A DNA stretch of 29,108 nt from Chara braunii (Eukaryota; Streptophyta; Charophyceae; Charales; Characeae): contig BFEA01000525.1 of the NCBI GenBank assembly GCA_003427395.1, forward strand, positions 644,142-673,249, read 5' to 3'. Made by a program: the position numbers and the translations under genes. The notes beneath the pieces were generated by a model that was not told the DNA's origin, ran no database searches, and was given only the letters and a program-made list of their open reading frames with translations. Each line of letters starts with the position of its first letter. The stretch's first letter is position 1. This document shows, piece by piece, positions 7,764 through 17,729 of the stretch.

Positions 7764-8460
7764 ATGGTAGGATTAAATGTCCTCGATGTTATATATAGCA
7801 AAGACAAGGAATTTAAACTTCTTAAAAGAGCAACCGATCTAGACCTTCGATCACTTGATGTGAATGGTTTGGCTTCGGCTAAACAACCAAAGCGTCAAGT
7901 CATACACGAGCAATTGAGAGGTGTAGAAGAAAGAGAATGGTCTGATGTAGTCTGTATACAAGAAACACACTTGATGGATAATGCGGAAGACAACCACACA
8001 CATAAACAAATTTGGTCCCACGAAGCCTTCAGAGTCCACGCTCCTGGACAAGGTAGTGCAGGAGTAATTATCTGGTTACCCCCCGGTTCTATGATTGATC
8101 CGCTAAACTGGGGGGCAAATAAAGAGGAAGGCAGATGGGTCTATCTATCGGCTATGTTTGAAATCGAGGTGGTTACAATTTTGTGTGTTTATTCTCCAAA
8201 TGAGACAGGGGAAATAATAATTTTTTTTTAACAATAAAAAACCATCTTCCAGTAAGTATACCAATCAGTGGCAATCACTATGGCCGAAGATTTCAACGCA
8301 GCCCCAAATAGGCAACTGGATCGCTGACACATCCCCTCGCCCTGCCCAGCATACATAGAAACAGATGAACAAATCATTGAACGTCTCTGTCATTCATTGA
8401 ATCTTTTTATGCATATAGATGACTTCACCTTGCAAAAAAAGTCTATACATGCTTCATAAA
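7764..8460 (+). pseudogene. LINE-B ORF2: APE-type endonuclease domain, broken
   Basis: The frame 7764-8231 contains LDVNGLASAK, corresponding to the N-V-N-G-L start of LINE endonucleases. It then has SDVVCIQETHL with the catalytic Glu in QETH, GSAGVIIWLPPG, and VTILCVYSPNE. After a stop and frameshift around a T-rich tract (8222-8230), MAEDFNAAPN (about 8280) matches the GDFN block, with Gly replaced by Glu. The final SDH block could not be placed with confidence. The domain nicks target DNA to start target-primed reverse transcription; this copy is inactive because its frame is broken. Confidence 0.85.
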
Positions 8461-8518
8461 GAGCCAAACAACCAAAGTATCGAAGTCTATAATAAATCTA
8501 ATTCTTACGCCAGAAGAG

Positions 8519-9340
8519 TTGGAAGGAGCACTCCAATTAGCAGAACTATTCCCACAGAGCGTCTTCCCTGGTCTTTATCACGCTATGAACGTGGCCTTAT
8601 TCTCGTTTAGGAAAAAGTCGGATCAAGGCAGAGGTTTCTATAAACTTAACACTTCGCTCGTCAATATCAATCTGTTAGAAATATATCTACAAGATGTATG
8701 GTCTTTCTGGAGAAAACAAAAGGATCTTATCCAGGATGATGTTCAGTGGTTCAACAACGACCTATTGTTTTTGAACCGTAAATGCAATGAACATTTCAAC
8801 CTTCTCGTCCAACAGCGACATCTACAGGAAATTAATTTACAAAAACAACTTCACCAATTGAAACAACAAGAAATAGAATTGGAACAAGAAACCCAATCAA
8901 ACGACATCAGTCAAAAAATCAATGAGCTCGAATATAAAATATTGGAATATATGGAACATCGCTGGCAGGGGGTCAAAATCAGAGGCAAGATGAAAGAGTA
9001 TAATACACAAGGGGTTATGGATGCCATATTTTTTGCTATGGCAAAAGTCAGAGTTAGTCGCTCGATTATTGAAGCTCTCTCTGATTCCCAAGGGGACCAG
9101 TACTTTCTCGAGACATCTACAACAACATGCACAAAAATAACAAGAGACTATTACAAAACTTTCTTCACATCAGAATGCAAGCATCTATGTCAAGACGAAA
9201 GAGTAAGAGAGATAGAAAACTTTCTTACACCACTGACAAAATTCATATCAGATGAGCAAAAAACAATGATTGACAGACCGCTCACGAAAGAAGAAATCAA
9301 AGCAGCCCCCATAATGATGGAGGAGGAAAAAACTTCATAG
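8519..9340 (+). pseudogene. LINE-B ORF2: linker between endonuclease and RT
   Basis: This 273-residue frame is the longest uninterrupted part of LINE-B. Its middle (about residues 75-150) is rich in Gln, Glu, Leu and Lys (LHQLKQQEIELEQE) and probably forms a coiled coil. From about residue 145 it aligns with the starts of LINE-C and -D (HRWQGVKIRGKM, then FFAMAKVRVSRSIIEAL against FFSMATARARRMVIEA). It ends near the LTKEEI block just before the RT. The predicted start Met is only the first in the open frame; the true protein began upstream. Confidence 0.85.
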
Positions 9341-10477
9341 ATTGATGGTTTTTCAAAAGAGTTTGGGAGGTCATGTGGGATTACTTAGCTCAGGATCTTA
9401 TGGATTATTATCATGCTGTATGGGTATCAGGCCAAATGAGAGAAGTTATAGGTCAAGGAGTGTTGACCTTACTATACAAAAAGAAAAGATAAAACAAGCA
9501 TCCATAATTATAGGCCAATCACGCTACACACAATATTTTATAAACTGGGAGCAAAAACACTTACAAATCGTCTTTAAAAGGTCATGACTGACATGAAACA
9601 TCCCACACAGACAGACTTCATCGAAGGTAGGAATATCCAAGACAACATCCTACTAATAAATGAACTAGTAAACTCTCCAGACAATAAAAAATAATGCAAC
9701 ATTCATCTTCATTGATTTTGAGAAGACGTATGACCACGTAGACTGGTTCTTCTTAGACAAATGTCTAGAAAACTTTAATTTTGGTCATAGTTTCAGAAGA
9801 TGGATCAAAATTTTACGCGCCAATGCTACGACTCGAGTGATGGTGAATGAAAATTTGGCCCCCCTATTGAACTAGAACATTCGATGAGACAGGGTGACCC
9901 TATCGCCCCATTTTTGTTCGTCATCATAATGGAAGACTTGACAACCAATTTACACTGTAATAAGGATATCAAACGTATTAACATTAGTTACATCCCAGAA
10001 GAAGTCCTCTCGATATGCTCCTTGTTCGCTCACGACCTTTCTTTGGTGGTGGAAGCCTCTCGAGACAACTTGACAGAAATCAAGAAGTTGATGGACAAGT
10101 TTTGTTCCCTGTCATGTATGAGGATAAATAGGGGAACCAAAACGCAAGGATGGTGGATTCACCATCAAGGTGTAAGACCTCCAGAACAACCGAGCATTAA
10201 TTGGTTGCCATCATAAACTCCTATCAGAGTGTTGGGTATTTCCCTGTCTATTGAAGGCAAGTCATCATTAAATAACGAATGAATCTTCTAATCGACTTTA
10301 ACTAAAATGAAATTGTGGAAAGAAAAACATACCTTTCTTATTGGACGATCGTTGGTCATAAACAATGTGATTCTAGCCTGTGTAGCACACCGAACATGTT
10401 CGAAGTTTTCTCGAACGTCTGAACATGTTCGGGGATTCGGCCGAACGCCTCCCGAACGTGTTCGGCCAAACATATTA

Positions 10478-10514
<37 letters not shown>

Positions 10515-12771
10515 ATTTGACGATATATATATATATAAATGGTTTTTGATTTTTAACTCGAGTTTGGTTATGGATTTTAGCATACCTCCCAAGCAAAAGT
10601 TGTTTGTACTGTTATTTTACATAACATATATGTTTTTCAGATTTTTCTGAGAATTTTTTATTTATTTATATTTTTTATGTTCGCGTTCGGAGGGTTTTTG
10701 CGCTCGTTCGCGTTCGGTCGCGAACGTTCGGGTTCAATCACCGAACCCAAACACGATGCTACACATATTCTAGCTTCATTATGGCATAGGTCGGCGATAT
10801 GACCTCTAGATAAATTGACACTAAAACCCTTACTAAGGCAAATAATAGTCTTTCTGTAGAGAGGTAACCACGTTCATAAGAACGTCATAGTAGGGTGGCT
10901 TGGCAGACGATAATTCAACCTAAGACAAAAGGAGGACTAGGAATTATGGACTCGGCCACTCAAGCCATGACACGTGTCATTCAATGGATCAAACGACTTC
11001 TTTTCAACCCACAAACCCTTTGGCTTGCTCTTGCAGAACAACAACTCTCACGACTAGCCCCGGAGGTCCCAAAAGAGACAAACCCTTTGCGTTGGCTGGA
11101 GAACCGTAACTGGTCTATCCCCAGAGGTAGAACACAACCCTCAGGCTAGACACCAGAAACACATCGTCGGACTACACGAAAGGATATCAAGAACGATCCA
11201 TTCCGACCACAACTCCTCAAGACTTATCGAAAGTTACCTCTACCGGACAAGGTTTTACCCAATCGGTGGGAAGAGGTTTGTCAACAACCACTCTTTAATA
11301 ACAGATGGATCATTGACGCTCAAGGTAGGACTTTGCACTATTTGAAGTCCCCCTGGAAGGGATGGATGAAAAACGACATCCTCAGGATAGGTGACATTTG
11401 AAATCCAGTAGCCAGGGACTGATACTCTATCACGGACCTATCCCATTCTCTACGATATTGTAGAGGATCTGCAAGAACATTAAAAAAAATCATAGAATCA
11501 GTCCCCATTGCCTGGTTCAGGATCCTCAGGACAGACCCCCAGCTCAAGGTGAGTGATTGGGTAGGGATCCAAGGGGACCCACGGCATATAGGTAATGTGG
11601 TGATGGTAAATAATCATGGATCCTCTCTTTTTTCCCTGTTTACTATTAATCATAACAACTGTCAGAAGGAAAGTCAAACAAATGAAACTATAAAAGTCCA
11701 ATCTGAGCAAGTCCTTAGAATCAGAGTGTTGAAATATAAGGACCGTTGGCTGAACTTCAAGACTGCATTGCAATAAACAAACAAACATTTGACCCTCTCT
11801 CATGGGTATGGACAGTCTCACTGATGAAACAAAGAAAGTGTACTCGCTCTCTTCACTCACTAACAATTAAATCAACTTACCGTCTGCTGAGACCAATAAT
11901 GAAATTAATGAAGAAGGTGGAAGCTAAATGGATGAAACAATTAAATATTAGCAAGGAAACACTTAAAAAAATAAAATGGTTCAAAACTATAAAATGTAAA
12001 CCCACAAAGGTTGCCCCGTTGCAATGGCAGATTGACCACTGATGTCTCCCCACCAATGACTAGATCATAGATAGGTCTACGCCAGAGGAGAGAGGTATTG
12101 CACTTCCGTGGTGTAAATCATGCTCAACAGTTTTTCCGTCAAGAAATACTCCTGAAACCATCGAACATATATTCCTTCAATGCCCAGGAGCAGTCTGGCT
12201 ATGGAGATGGTGGGACATGATCTGGAGATCCTATATCCCTGCGGTGAACTGGCCTTGGAATTGGAGGGCTATACTATGTGAGACATGGCTACAGGAACAA
12301 CTAGACGGTTTCTCCCACAACTTGTTTATTATAGGAAGAAGGGTCATTATATGGGCCCTTTAGAGAAAACGATGTACTTTAGAAATGGAGGGAGCAAAGC
12401 TGGAAGGACAAGAATTTACAGAATCTATTAAACTACAAGTACAAACAATTATCACAGGCCAATGGGGAAAAAATAACGAAAAAATTCAATTCTAATCTTA
12501 AAAAGAAATCTTACAACACATTCAACAATTAAGTGGCGCTTGGCTGGGGCGACCTCATGGGGGTAAGAATGGTAAAGTAGAATGGAATGGGAAGAGGAGA
12601 GAAAAGAAGGAAAACCAAAGAGAGGTTTTTTAGAGGGACTATCGTTTAATTGTCCATGAATGGATTGTTATGGATCCTGCTAATCCCCTCCACCTGCTCT
12701 CAGATTTCCGAGACCCCTTTCCTTTACCTTCCAATTGTTTGGTTCCCTTGAGTTGGTTCAGTAAAGATTAG
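9341..12771 (+). pseudogene. LINE-B ORF2: reverse transcriptase and C-terminal zinc region, broken
   Basis: RT blocks are spread over three frames: FIEGRNIQDNILLINE (about 9621), FIDFEKTYDHVDW (about 9711), MRQGDPIAPFLFVIIMEDL (9884) and FAHDLSLVVEAS (about 10024). The last should read FADD, so one catalytic Asp has become His. The frame resumes after the hAT-like insertion with codons matching LINE-C and -D. The zinc motif is CKSC...H-IFLQ-C at 12108-12183. Stops and indels are frequent. No RNase H domain was seen between the zinc motif and the ORF end. Confidence 0.85.
10378..10766. mobile_element. 389-bp hAT-like non-autonomous DNA transposon
   Basis: ATTCTAGC flanks the insert on both sides (10370-10377 and 10767-10774), an 8-bp target duplication as made by hAT transposases. 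The ends carry an inverted TGTGTAGCA/TGCTACACA (10379-10387 and 10757-10765). Subterminal regions are packed with CGAAC/GTTCG words (about 10391-10465 and 10680-10747), a plausible array of transposase-binding sites. The middle is an AT microsatellite (10481-10512) plus AT-rich DNA. Removing the insert and one target copy restores alignment of LINE-B with LINE-C (NNVIL then a W-Y/H-like stretch), which fixes both borders. No transposase is encoded. Superfamily assignment rests on the 8-bp duplication. Confidence 0.88.
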
Positions 12772-13112
12772 GAGATGTGGCCATACTTTTCTCGATTTAT
12801 GCGTGTCATCCTTGCGCAGGGGCCATGCTAATCTTCTCTGTATCGTTCCAATAGCTACTAGAATCCAAAGCAAGATCAGGCGCCCTAAGAGGGGTGAAGA
12901 GGTGAGAGTATCAAAAGTTTTTTTTCAGGGACATTGTTCCTTGTTTCCAGCAGACACTATGATTGTTGTAATGATCAGGGATGATGGACCCGGTTTCCAG
13001 CAGGTGTTACTCCCCACCAATCGATTGGAGTCACAGGGTGCATTGTTAGGGGAGTATGCTCTTATCAGCTCCCCTTGCAGAGGCAGCAAGTGTTACAAAA
13101 AAAAAAAAAAAA
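12772..13112 (+). other. LINE-B 3' UTR with terminal stem-loop module
   Basis: After the U6 fragment there is a degenerate stem-loop copy at 12928-12953 (GGGACATTGTTCC-TTGTTTCCAGC), then the terminal module. SL1 (TGGA-cccggtt-TCCA) lies at 12985-12999, SL2 (ACTCC 13009-13013 with GGAGT 13027-13031), SL3 (AGGGGAG 13048-13054 with CTCCCCT 13069-13075, 14-nt loop), then A16 at 13097-13112. The same order is seen at the ends of LINE-D and, inverted, at 18176-18300. Confidence 0.75.
12776..12852 (-). pseudogene. 5'-truncated U6 snRNA fragment
   Basis: On the minus strand, ATTGGAACGATACAGAGAAG through GATTAGCATGGCCCCTGCGC and AAGGATGACACGCATAAAT to the 3' end (CGAGAAAAGTATGGCCA) matches plant U6 nearly exactly, apart from changes close to the 3' end. 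The first 24 or so nucleotides of U6 are missing. It begins five bases after the LINE-B ORF2 stop and lies antisense to the LINE. No A tail or target duplication was found, so its route of arrival is unclear. Confidence 0.9.
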
Positions 13113-13515
13113 GCAAAGGGAGGACCGTGGTGAACAACTCCATGAGGGTACAAAAAACTATACAAGGGAATACAGCCCAATACAAGATGAGGAAGAGCAG
13201 TGGGTAACCGTTGAAGAAGAGCCTCACCATGTTATTGATATCAGCAGTGAGGGAGAGGCAGAGGAAATAACAGAATCTGAGGAAAAAGGAGGACCAAAGT
13301 CTGCTTCCTCCAAAGAAGGCTCCTCAAAATGCGAGAAGGAATTTGGACAGACATGCAGCGAATCGTTTGATCAGTGGTCTAGTGTCATTCGACATGACTG
13401 GATCATCAAGGCCAGACGAAAGACGAGGAGGGTCGAGTCGGTTACGCCTCTTACTTTTTACGATAAGGCAGTCAGGTCTGCAGGCTTTTCCAGGCATCGT
13501 GTGTTTGCACTGTAA
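13113..13515 (+). CDS. acidic Ser/Glu-rich ORF of unknown origin
   Basis: Immediately after the LINE-B A tail, a frame open from about 13075 runs to a stop at 13513-13515. Its middle is acidic (VIDISSEGEAEEITESEEKG), and VIDISSEGE resembles a SUMO-interacting motif: a hydrophobic core followed by Ser and acidic residues. The C-terminal part is basic and mixed (HDWIIKARRKTRRVESVTPL), so the frame is not simple low complexity. The ATG at 13075 lies in the LINE tail, so the true start is uncertain; ATG 13144 is also in reach. It could be a host exon, or ORF1 of a different retroelement. No family was recognised. Confidence 0.3.
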
Positions 13516-14199
13516 ATAGGTGGCTTATTTCAGCTTTGGCCTGCTGAAACCTGAACAGGTGCTGGCCTCTTTTGTGCGAGCACCTCATCCTCGGCGCTAG
13601 ATCCAGCCCTAAATGGGTACCGTCTTCACCCGAATACAACGCCTGGTCATGATAACCGTATATAGGGCTACTTTCAATCTACATACAGCGATAATGATTG
13701 GGTGTTCTATGTGGGTCACGGTGAAGACAGTAGCAGACTGTGGCTGCGGCTCATTAGCCCAAAACATGAATCATCCGCATATGCCTGAGCCGTCCTGCTG
13801 GGAAGAGGAGGTGGGGGAAGGGGCATTCACTTTCATGCTTGCTATCCCATCAGATCCTTCCCCTTATAACCTTTAAAACCTCTTAAAAACTCTTAAACCC
13901 TAAACCCTCCATCTATCTTTGCTGGGTCTGCCTTCTGCCTTGGTGGCCTGCCATAGCGTACTCAATTGTCTTCTCTCATTCCATACCACCCTAGTTCTAC
14001 CAGAGATTGTGCCGAGAGGGGAAACAGGTCCGGGAAGTCCTCCAGGGCTCTCATGGGGACCGATGCATCCAACTTGATCCATTCGTTGAATTTCAGGCTG
14101 TAATCCCTGATAAACTTCCTGTCACTTTCCTCTCCTTCCTGCTTTTCATTCCATTCGGCCAAACTGTGGGTGAACGAGAATGAGTCTAACAGATTTTTC
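13516..14199. other. no gene seen
   Basis: No coding or repeat structure was recognised. CTTAAACCCTAAACCCTCC at about 13894-13912 holds two plant telomere-type units, too few to call a telomeric repeat. Confidence 0.4.
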
Positions 14200-14839
14200 G
14201 TTTCTCTTTTTCTCTTATTTTCTATTCTTTTCTTTTCTTTCCTTTTCTTTCTTTCTTTCTTTTTTTAAAACAAACCCCCCCCACCGGTGTTAACTTTTTT
14301 TTTTTATTATTATTATTTTTTTTTATAACTTACCTTTTTTTTTAACCTTTTTTTTTTTACCTTTTTTTTTCCTTCTTTTGTATGTACTCTATCTCATCCT
14401 CTCGCTACTCTATGTATAATACGGGGGAACACCAACCAAACCTGGAACTCTCCCCAGCCCACGGGGTAGGTTTGCACCACAGCAGTGGTGCCAGAGCAAG
14501 GCTTGTATCAGGCCCTCATCACGATGATGCAGGGTGATCAGGCATTGCCGACGGGGGAAACCGGCGATGCTAGTGCCGAGCATCTTTGGCCGGTCACTTG
14601 CACCTCCCCCTACCCCACTCCAACCCCACATTAGTGGTGTCTCATGGCGAATATCATTGCTGCATAGCAGCCAACAATATTTGGCCAAGGTCCTGCCAAT
14701 GCTGGCTTGGAGAGCCGACGGGTTATCTCTAGCTGGTAGAACACCAAGCTTGCCCAGGCACGTACGTGAGGGCAATGGGAATTGAACCCACGACCTCCTG
14801 GATGCGACTTCTGTGCCTTACGAACTGAGCTAAGGCCGC
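14200..14839 (-). mobile_element. tRNA-derived SINE, second copy, with long A-rich tail
   Basis: Read on the minus strand from 14839, the head GCGGCCTTAGCTCAGTTCGT carries an A box (14834-14817). GGGTTCAATTCCC (14789-14777) is a B box. The body then has GGGCAAGCTTGG and CTAGAGATAACC, matching the plus-strand SINE at 5081. The body ends near 14400 (TATACATAGAGTAGCGAG). Toward lower coordinates, the minus strand is A-rich for about 200 nt, interrupted by AAG and AAT repeats, and is probably an expanded tail. TAACCTTTT occurs both within the tail region (about 14343) and beside the head (14843-14851), a possible but ambiguous target duplication. Confidence 0.75.
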
Positions 14840-15999
14840 AGGTAACCTTTTCATTTTTTCAATTACAATAGGTTACTACTCAGCTCTGAAGGGACACGGG
14901 GAGGCGTGGGGAGAGGACACAAGGGAGGAGTGGGGAGAGGACACAGGGGAGGAGAGACAACACATCACAAACTTCGCCAGTTTTTTGGGGTATTTGGGGT
15001 AGGAATCCCGTAAGGGTGTAGAAGCCATCCCCATTGGTGAGGAGGAGACAGGCCTCATTGTGAGGGTACACCATTTGACTCAGAGGGACATGCATCTCAC
15101 CATCATATGGACCACATTCCTATGACTCCCATCATAATTCATCACCCACTCGTGCGGCTAAACTTCCGTCTTCCCCCGAGCACAATGCACCCTCATTATG
15201 GCTGTACCGAACCGGAAAGATAGCTTGTATACATTCATCAGCAGATCGTGTTGTGTTAGTGGGAAGACCCCAAGGTAGTCTACACAGGGGGCCAATGTCT
15301 ACCACAGGCACCCTTTTTTTCATAATTATTGTTTTCATTATTTTCTTTTAATATCTCTATGTCTAGCAAATCCTTCGCAAAGATTCTAGACACAGCCTTT
15401 TCATTGTTTCTTTTTCCCCATTTTGGTGGAGATGCTGCTAGAAGCAACTCTGTGCATAAGTTCTGGCAGAGTCGCGCGATAAAGAAAAAGCCAGAGGCGA
15501 GAGTTCGTAGCGGACCGGCCATTCATCGTAAGCGATAGGGTTCCCAACTGGTGAGGTGTAGGCAGTCTCCATTGGGGGCTTTGTGTATTGTAGATAGACA
15601 TGAAATGGACCTAGCCATTTGACCTACCCTTTTTTTTTTTTTTTTACCCTTCTACCGCCGCTGATCAGATTCCTACTACCTTTCCCCCACCTCCCTCCCT
15701 CTGCATCCTTTGGTCACTTCCATTTTTTTTTTTTGTTTTTTTTGTATTACCCTGAACACTAGGCACCATCACGATGATTGTACTGGACGGGAAAGATAGC
15801 TTCCATTCAAAAAAAAAGATAAGGTATAGGATCAGGGTGTGGGCTGCTTTGCTGGGTAAGAGGGTAGTGGGACTGCAGTAGCTTAGAGAGCAACCTAATT
15901 ATATCTCTCTCAAAATTTATACACTCTTTTAGTATATCTTTTGATTAAACCACCAATGCTTCCGAGGCACTTTTCTCCGGGGCTGGAAATGCTCTGCGC
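14840..15999. repeat. mostly unassigned; 24-bp tandem repeat at 14908-14955
   Basis: GGGGAGAGGACACAAGGGAG starts a 24-bp unit at 14908, repeated at 14932 with small changes. The rest to 16.0 kb contains T runs (15630-15645, 15724-15740) and no recognised gene. CCATTGGGGGCTTTGTG...GGACCTAGCCA (15571-15616) loosely resembles CCACTGGGGCTATGTC...GGCCTAGCCA (16766-16814), suggesting another diverged dispersed repeat. Confidence 0.5.
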
Positions 16000-16002
16000 A
16001 CC

Positions 16003-16176
16003 AAAAACAAAAGAAGCGGCACGGGCCTCCTTTTGGCTGGTGCTGCCAGCCATTTTGCTCCGGAGGCCCAACCTCAAAAGTTGTGGCTAAAAAACAAAAG
16101 AAGCAGCACGGACCTCCTTTTGGCTGGTGCTGCCAGCCATTTTGCTCCGGAGGCGGACCTCAAAAGTTGTGCCTAC
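16003..16176. repeat. 87-bp tandem duplication
   Basis: Units start with an A run and CAAAAGAAGC at 16003 and 16090. They share CCTCCTTTTGGCTGG, TGCCAGCCATTTTGCTCCGG and CCTCAAAAGTTGTG, with few differences. Each unit holds a GGCTGG-tgctg-CCAGCC stem-loop. Confidence 0.88.
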
Positions 16177-16322
16177 ATGCAAGCTGTATTTTTGTTCATA
16201 GCGTGGACATGTACTGGTGATTCAAAAAGATCTTCCAATGTCTGCTCTGTATAATTTTGTGTTCTATGTCTGGCACTGGGTCCATTATAATTATAATTGA
16301 ATAAAGATCCATGTTTTGTGAA

Positions 16323-16401
16323 CCTGTCCAGATTTGACAGGTAATTGAATTGGTTGGGCTTAAGGAATTAGCCTTAAAAAAAAAAAAAAAAAAAAAAAAA
16401 A
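16323..16401 (+). mobile_element. retroelement 3' end with stem-loop and poly(A)
   Basis: CCTGTC-cagattt-GACAGG (16323-16341) forms a 6-bp stem with a 7-nt loop. It is followed by GTAATTGAATTGGTT and a 26-nt A run (16376-16401). The same TCCAGATTTG-CAGGTAATTGAATTGGTT precedes the A tail of the SINE at 5081-5573, so this is a second copy of that 3' end. Its 5' extent is unclear: upstream sequence is not recognisably SINE. Confidence 0.65.
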
Positions 16402-16418
16402 GACAAGGAGATCCTACA

Positions 16419-16608
16419 CCAGCAGAGGGTCCTACTATCAAAGAGGACAGGATTCAAGGACTGAATCTGGAAGCGTTGAAGGAGAGGTGCCGAAAATCAC
16501 ACCTGATTTGCTTTTCTGCATATCTACGTAGAACCCATCCAGATTCAGGCACTTAATTCAATCCTCTGTGCTAATGGAACCTTAATCCAGCAGAGGGTCC
16601 TACTATCA
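16419..16608. repeat. 22-bp exact direct repeats bracketing a 146-bp segment
   Basis: The 22-bp sequence at 16419-16440 (core CAGCAGAGGGTCCTACTATC) is repeated exactly at 16587-16608. The segment between them has an imperfect inverted repeat: GACTGAATCTGGA near 16459 against TCCAGATTCAG near 16539. A direct repeat this long is unusual as a target duplication; microhomology-driven duplication is also possible. Confidence 0.75.
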
Positions 16609-17668
16609 TCCTAGAGGCAACTTGATATATGGTCAATAGGGGGGGATGGGCCGGGCGTCCTTTTCTTTTGTTTTATTTTCGTTCCTTTTTTTCGAGCCGG
16701 GGATCCTAAGGGCTAGAGTCTCTTCCGCCCCGGCACCGCACCCATTGGATAGGGGTGGACAGGCCCCACTGGGGCTATGTCTGTGGCAGACTGACACAAA
16801 AGGGGCCTAGCCACCCTACTGGCGCCATTCCTACTGTCACCCACTTATGCGGCTGCAGTAGGGTGAGCCGAGGGCCTATGGGCCTCGCTCCACTGCTCAA
16901 CATTCTGCATGCATCTGGATGCTTTCTGGACCGGGTGCATTGCGAGTCGGACATTTTTCAATGTATCAGGTCAATTATTAGCTCCTGGTTTTCATAGAGT
17001 GTTTTGCAGTAGAGTGAGGGCTTATGTCTATCAAGTCCTACCCCAAAATCCTACACCAAGATCCTACACCCCTCCCATCTTTTTTGCCCCTTTTCCCTCA
17101 CTGTCCAATTCCAACTGCGACCTGCACTTTGTCCACGCAACAGGTGAAGTCTTGGGGATGCCCCTTGACAACCCTATCCGTAGGGGTAGGGCGGATAGGG
17201 CTAGGCCTGACAAGATCAGATCGTCGACAATGCTGACATCATTTCTGCACACTGCTGCATATTCAGCTGCGCCAGCAGTCCTTCCCCCCAACCCAAGTTA
17301 ATATGTATGTGTGCCGTTTTCTTTTTCTTGTTTTTTGTAGCATCAAAACATGCTCCAGTCTATTCATGGGGAGGATCACGTGCTCGGGACTGGGGCCAGC
17401 GTCCAATAAATTCATATTAGAAGAAAATTACAGGCAGTACAGCATTGATTATTCTGACTGACCAGCCCGAAGATTAACTCCGTGTCGAGAGGGATAGAGA
17501 ATTAAGCAGACACTCAACGATTTGAAAGCAAGAAAAAAAAAAAGGATAGTGCAGTCCGTAAGTGTGTAGCGGATGTAAGGTCCAAAAGGCTGGGGGGCTG
17601 TATGAGGCCAGGGGGCCAGTTGCAGTTTAGACAATGGCCCAGTAGTAGCTAAGGGGAGGGCCATCATT
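16609..17668. other. no gene seen
   Basis: Short open frames occur on both strands, but none shows a recognisable domain or convincing codon pattern. Small local repeats are present, for example AATCCTACACCA/AGATCCTACACC near 17047-17070. Confidence 0.4.
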
Positions 17669-17729
17669 GTGTGTATGTGTGTGTGCGTGTGTGTGAGTGT
17701 GCGTGAGAGAGAGAGAGAGAGAGAGAGAG
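17669..17729. repeat. (GT)n-(GA)n compound microsatellite
   Basis: A GT-rich run followed by GA dinucleotides continues straight into the assembly gap, so its real length is unknown. Confidence 0.95.

Larger units (their letters stand above)
7764..13112 (+). mobile_element. LINE-B, near-full-length decayed L1-like element
   Basis: In order, the element shows an endonuclease (from about 7845), a long helical linker (8519-9340), reverse transcriptase blocks (9470-10230, then 10775 on), a C-terminal zinc motif (12108-12183), an ORF2 stop (12769-12771) and a 3' UTR ending in a 16-nt A run (13097-13112). It is AT-richer and clearly more diverged than LINE-C and -D, which resemble each other more closely. 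Many stops and frameshifts interrupt it. Two later insertions are visible: the hAT-like element at 10378-10766 and an antisense U6 fragment at 12776-12852. If the frames at 7025-7556 are its ORF1, the element begins near 7 kb. Confidence 0.9.

Noticed and set aside
12776-12852. U6-LINE template-switch chimera of the mammalian type
   Set aside because: In that model U6 and LINE are both in sense orientation with U6 first. Here U6 is antisense and follows the LINE.
13894-13912. Interstitial telomeric repeat
   Set aside because: Only two TTTAGGG-type units are present, which is too few to separate from chance in A/C-rich DNA.
16003-16176. CRISPR-like array
   Set aside because: The 87-bp units are contiguous duplicates without unique spacers, and the sequence is eukaryotic.
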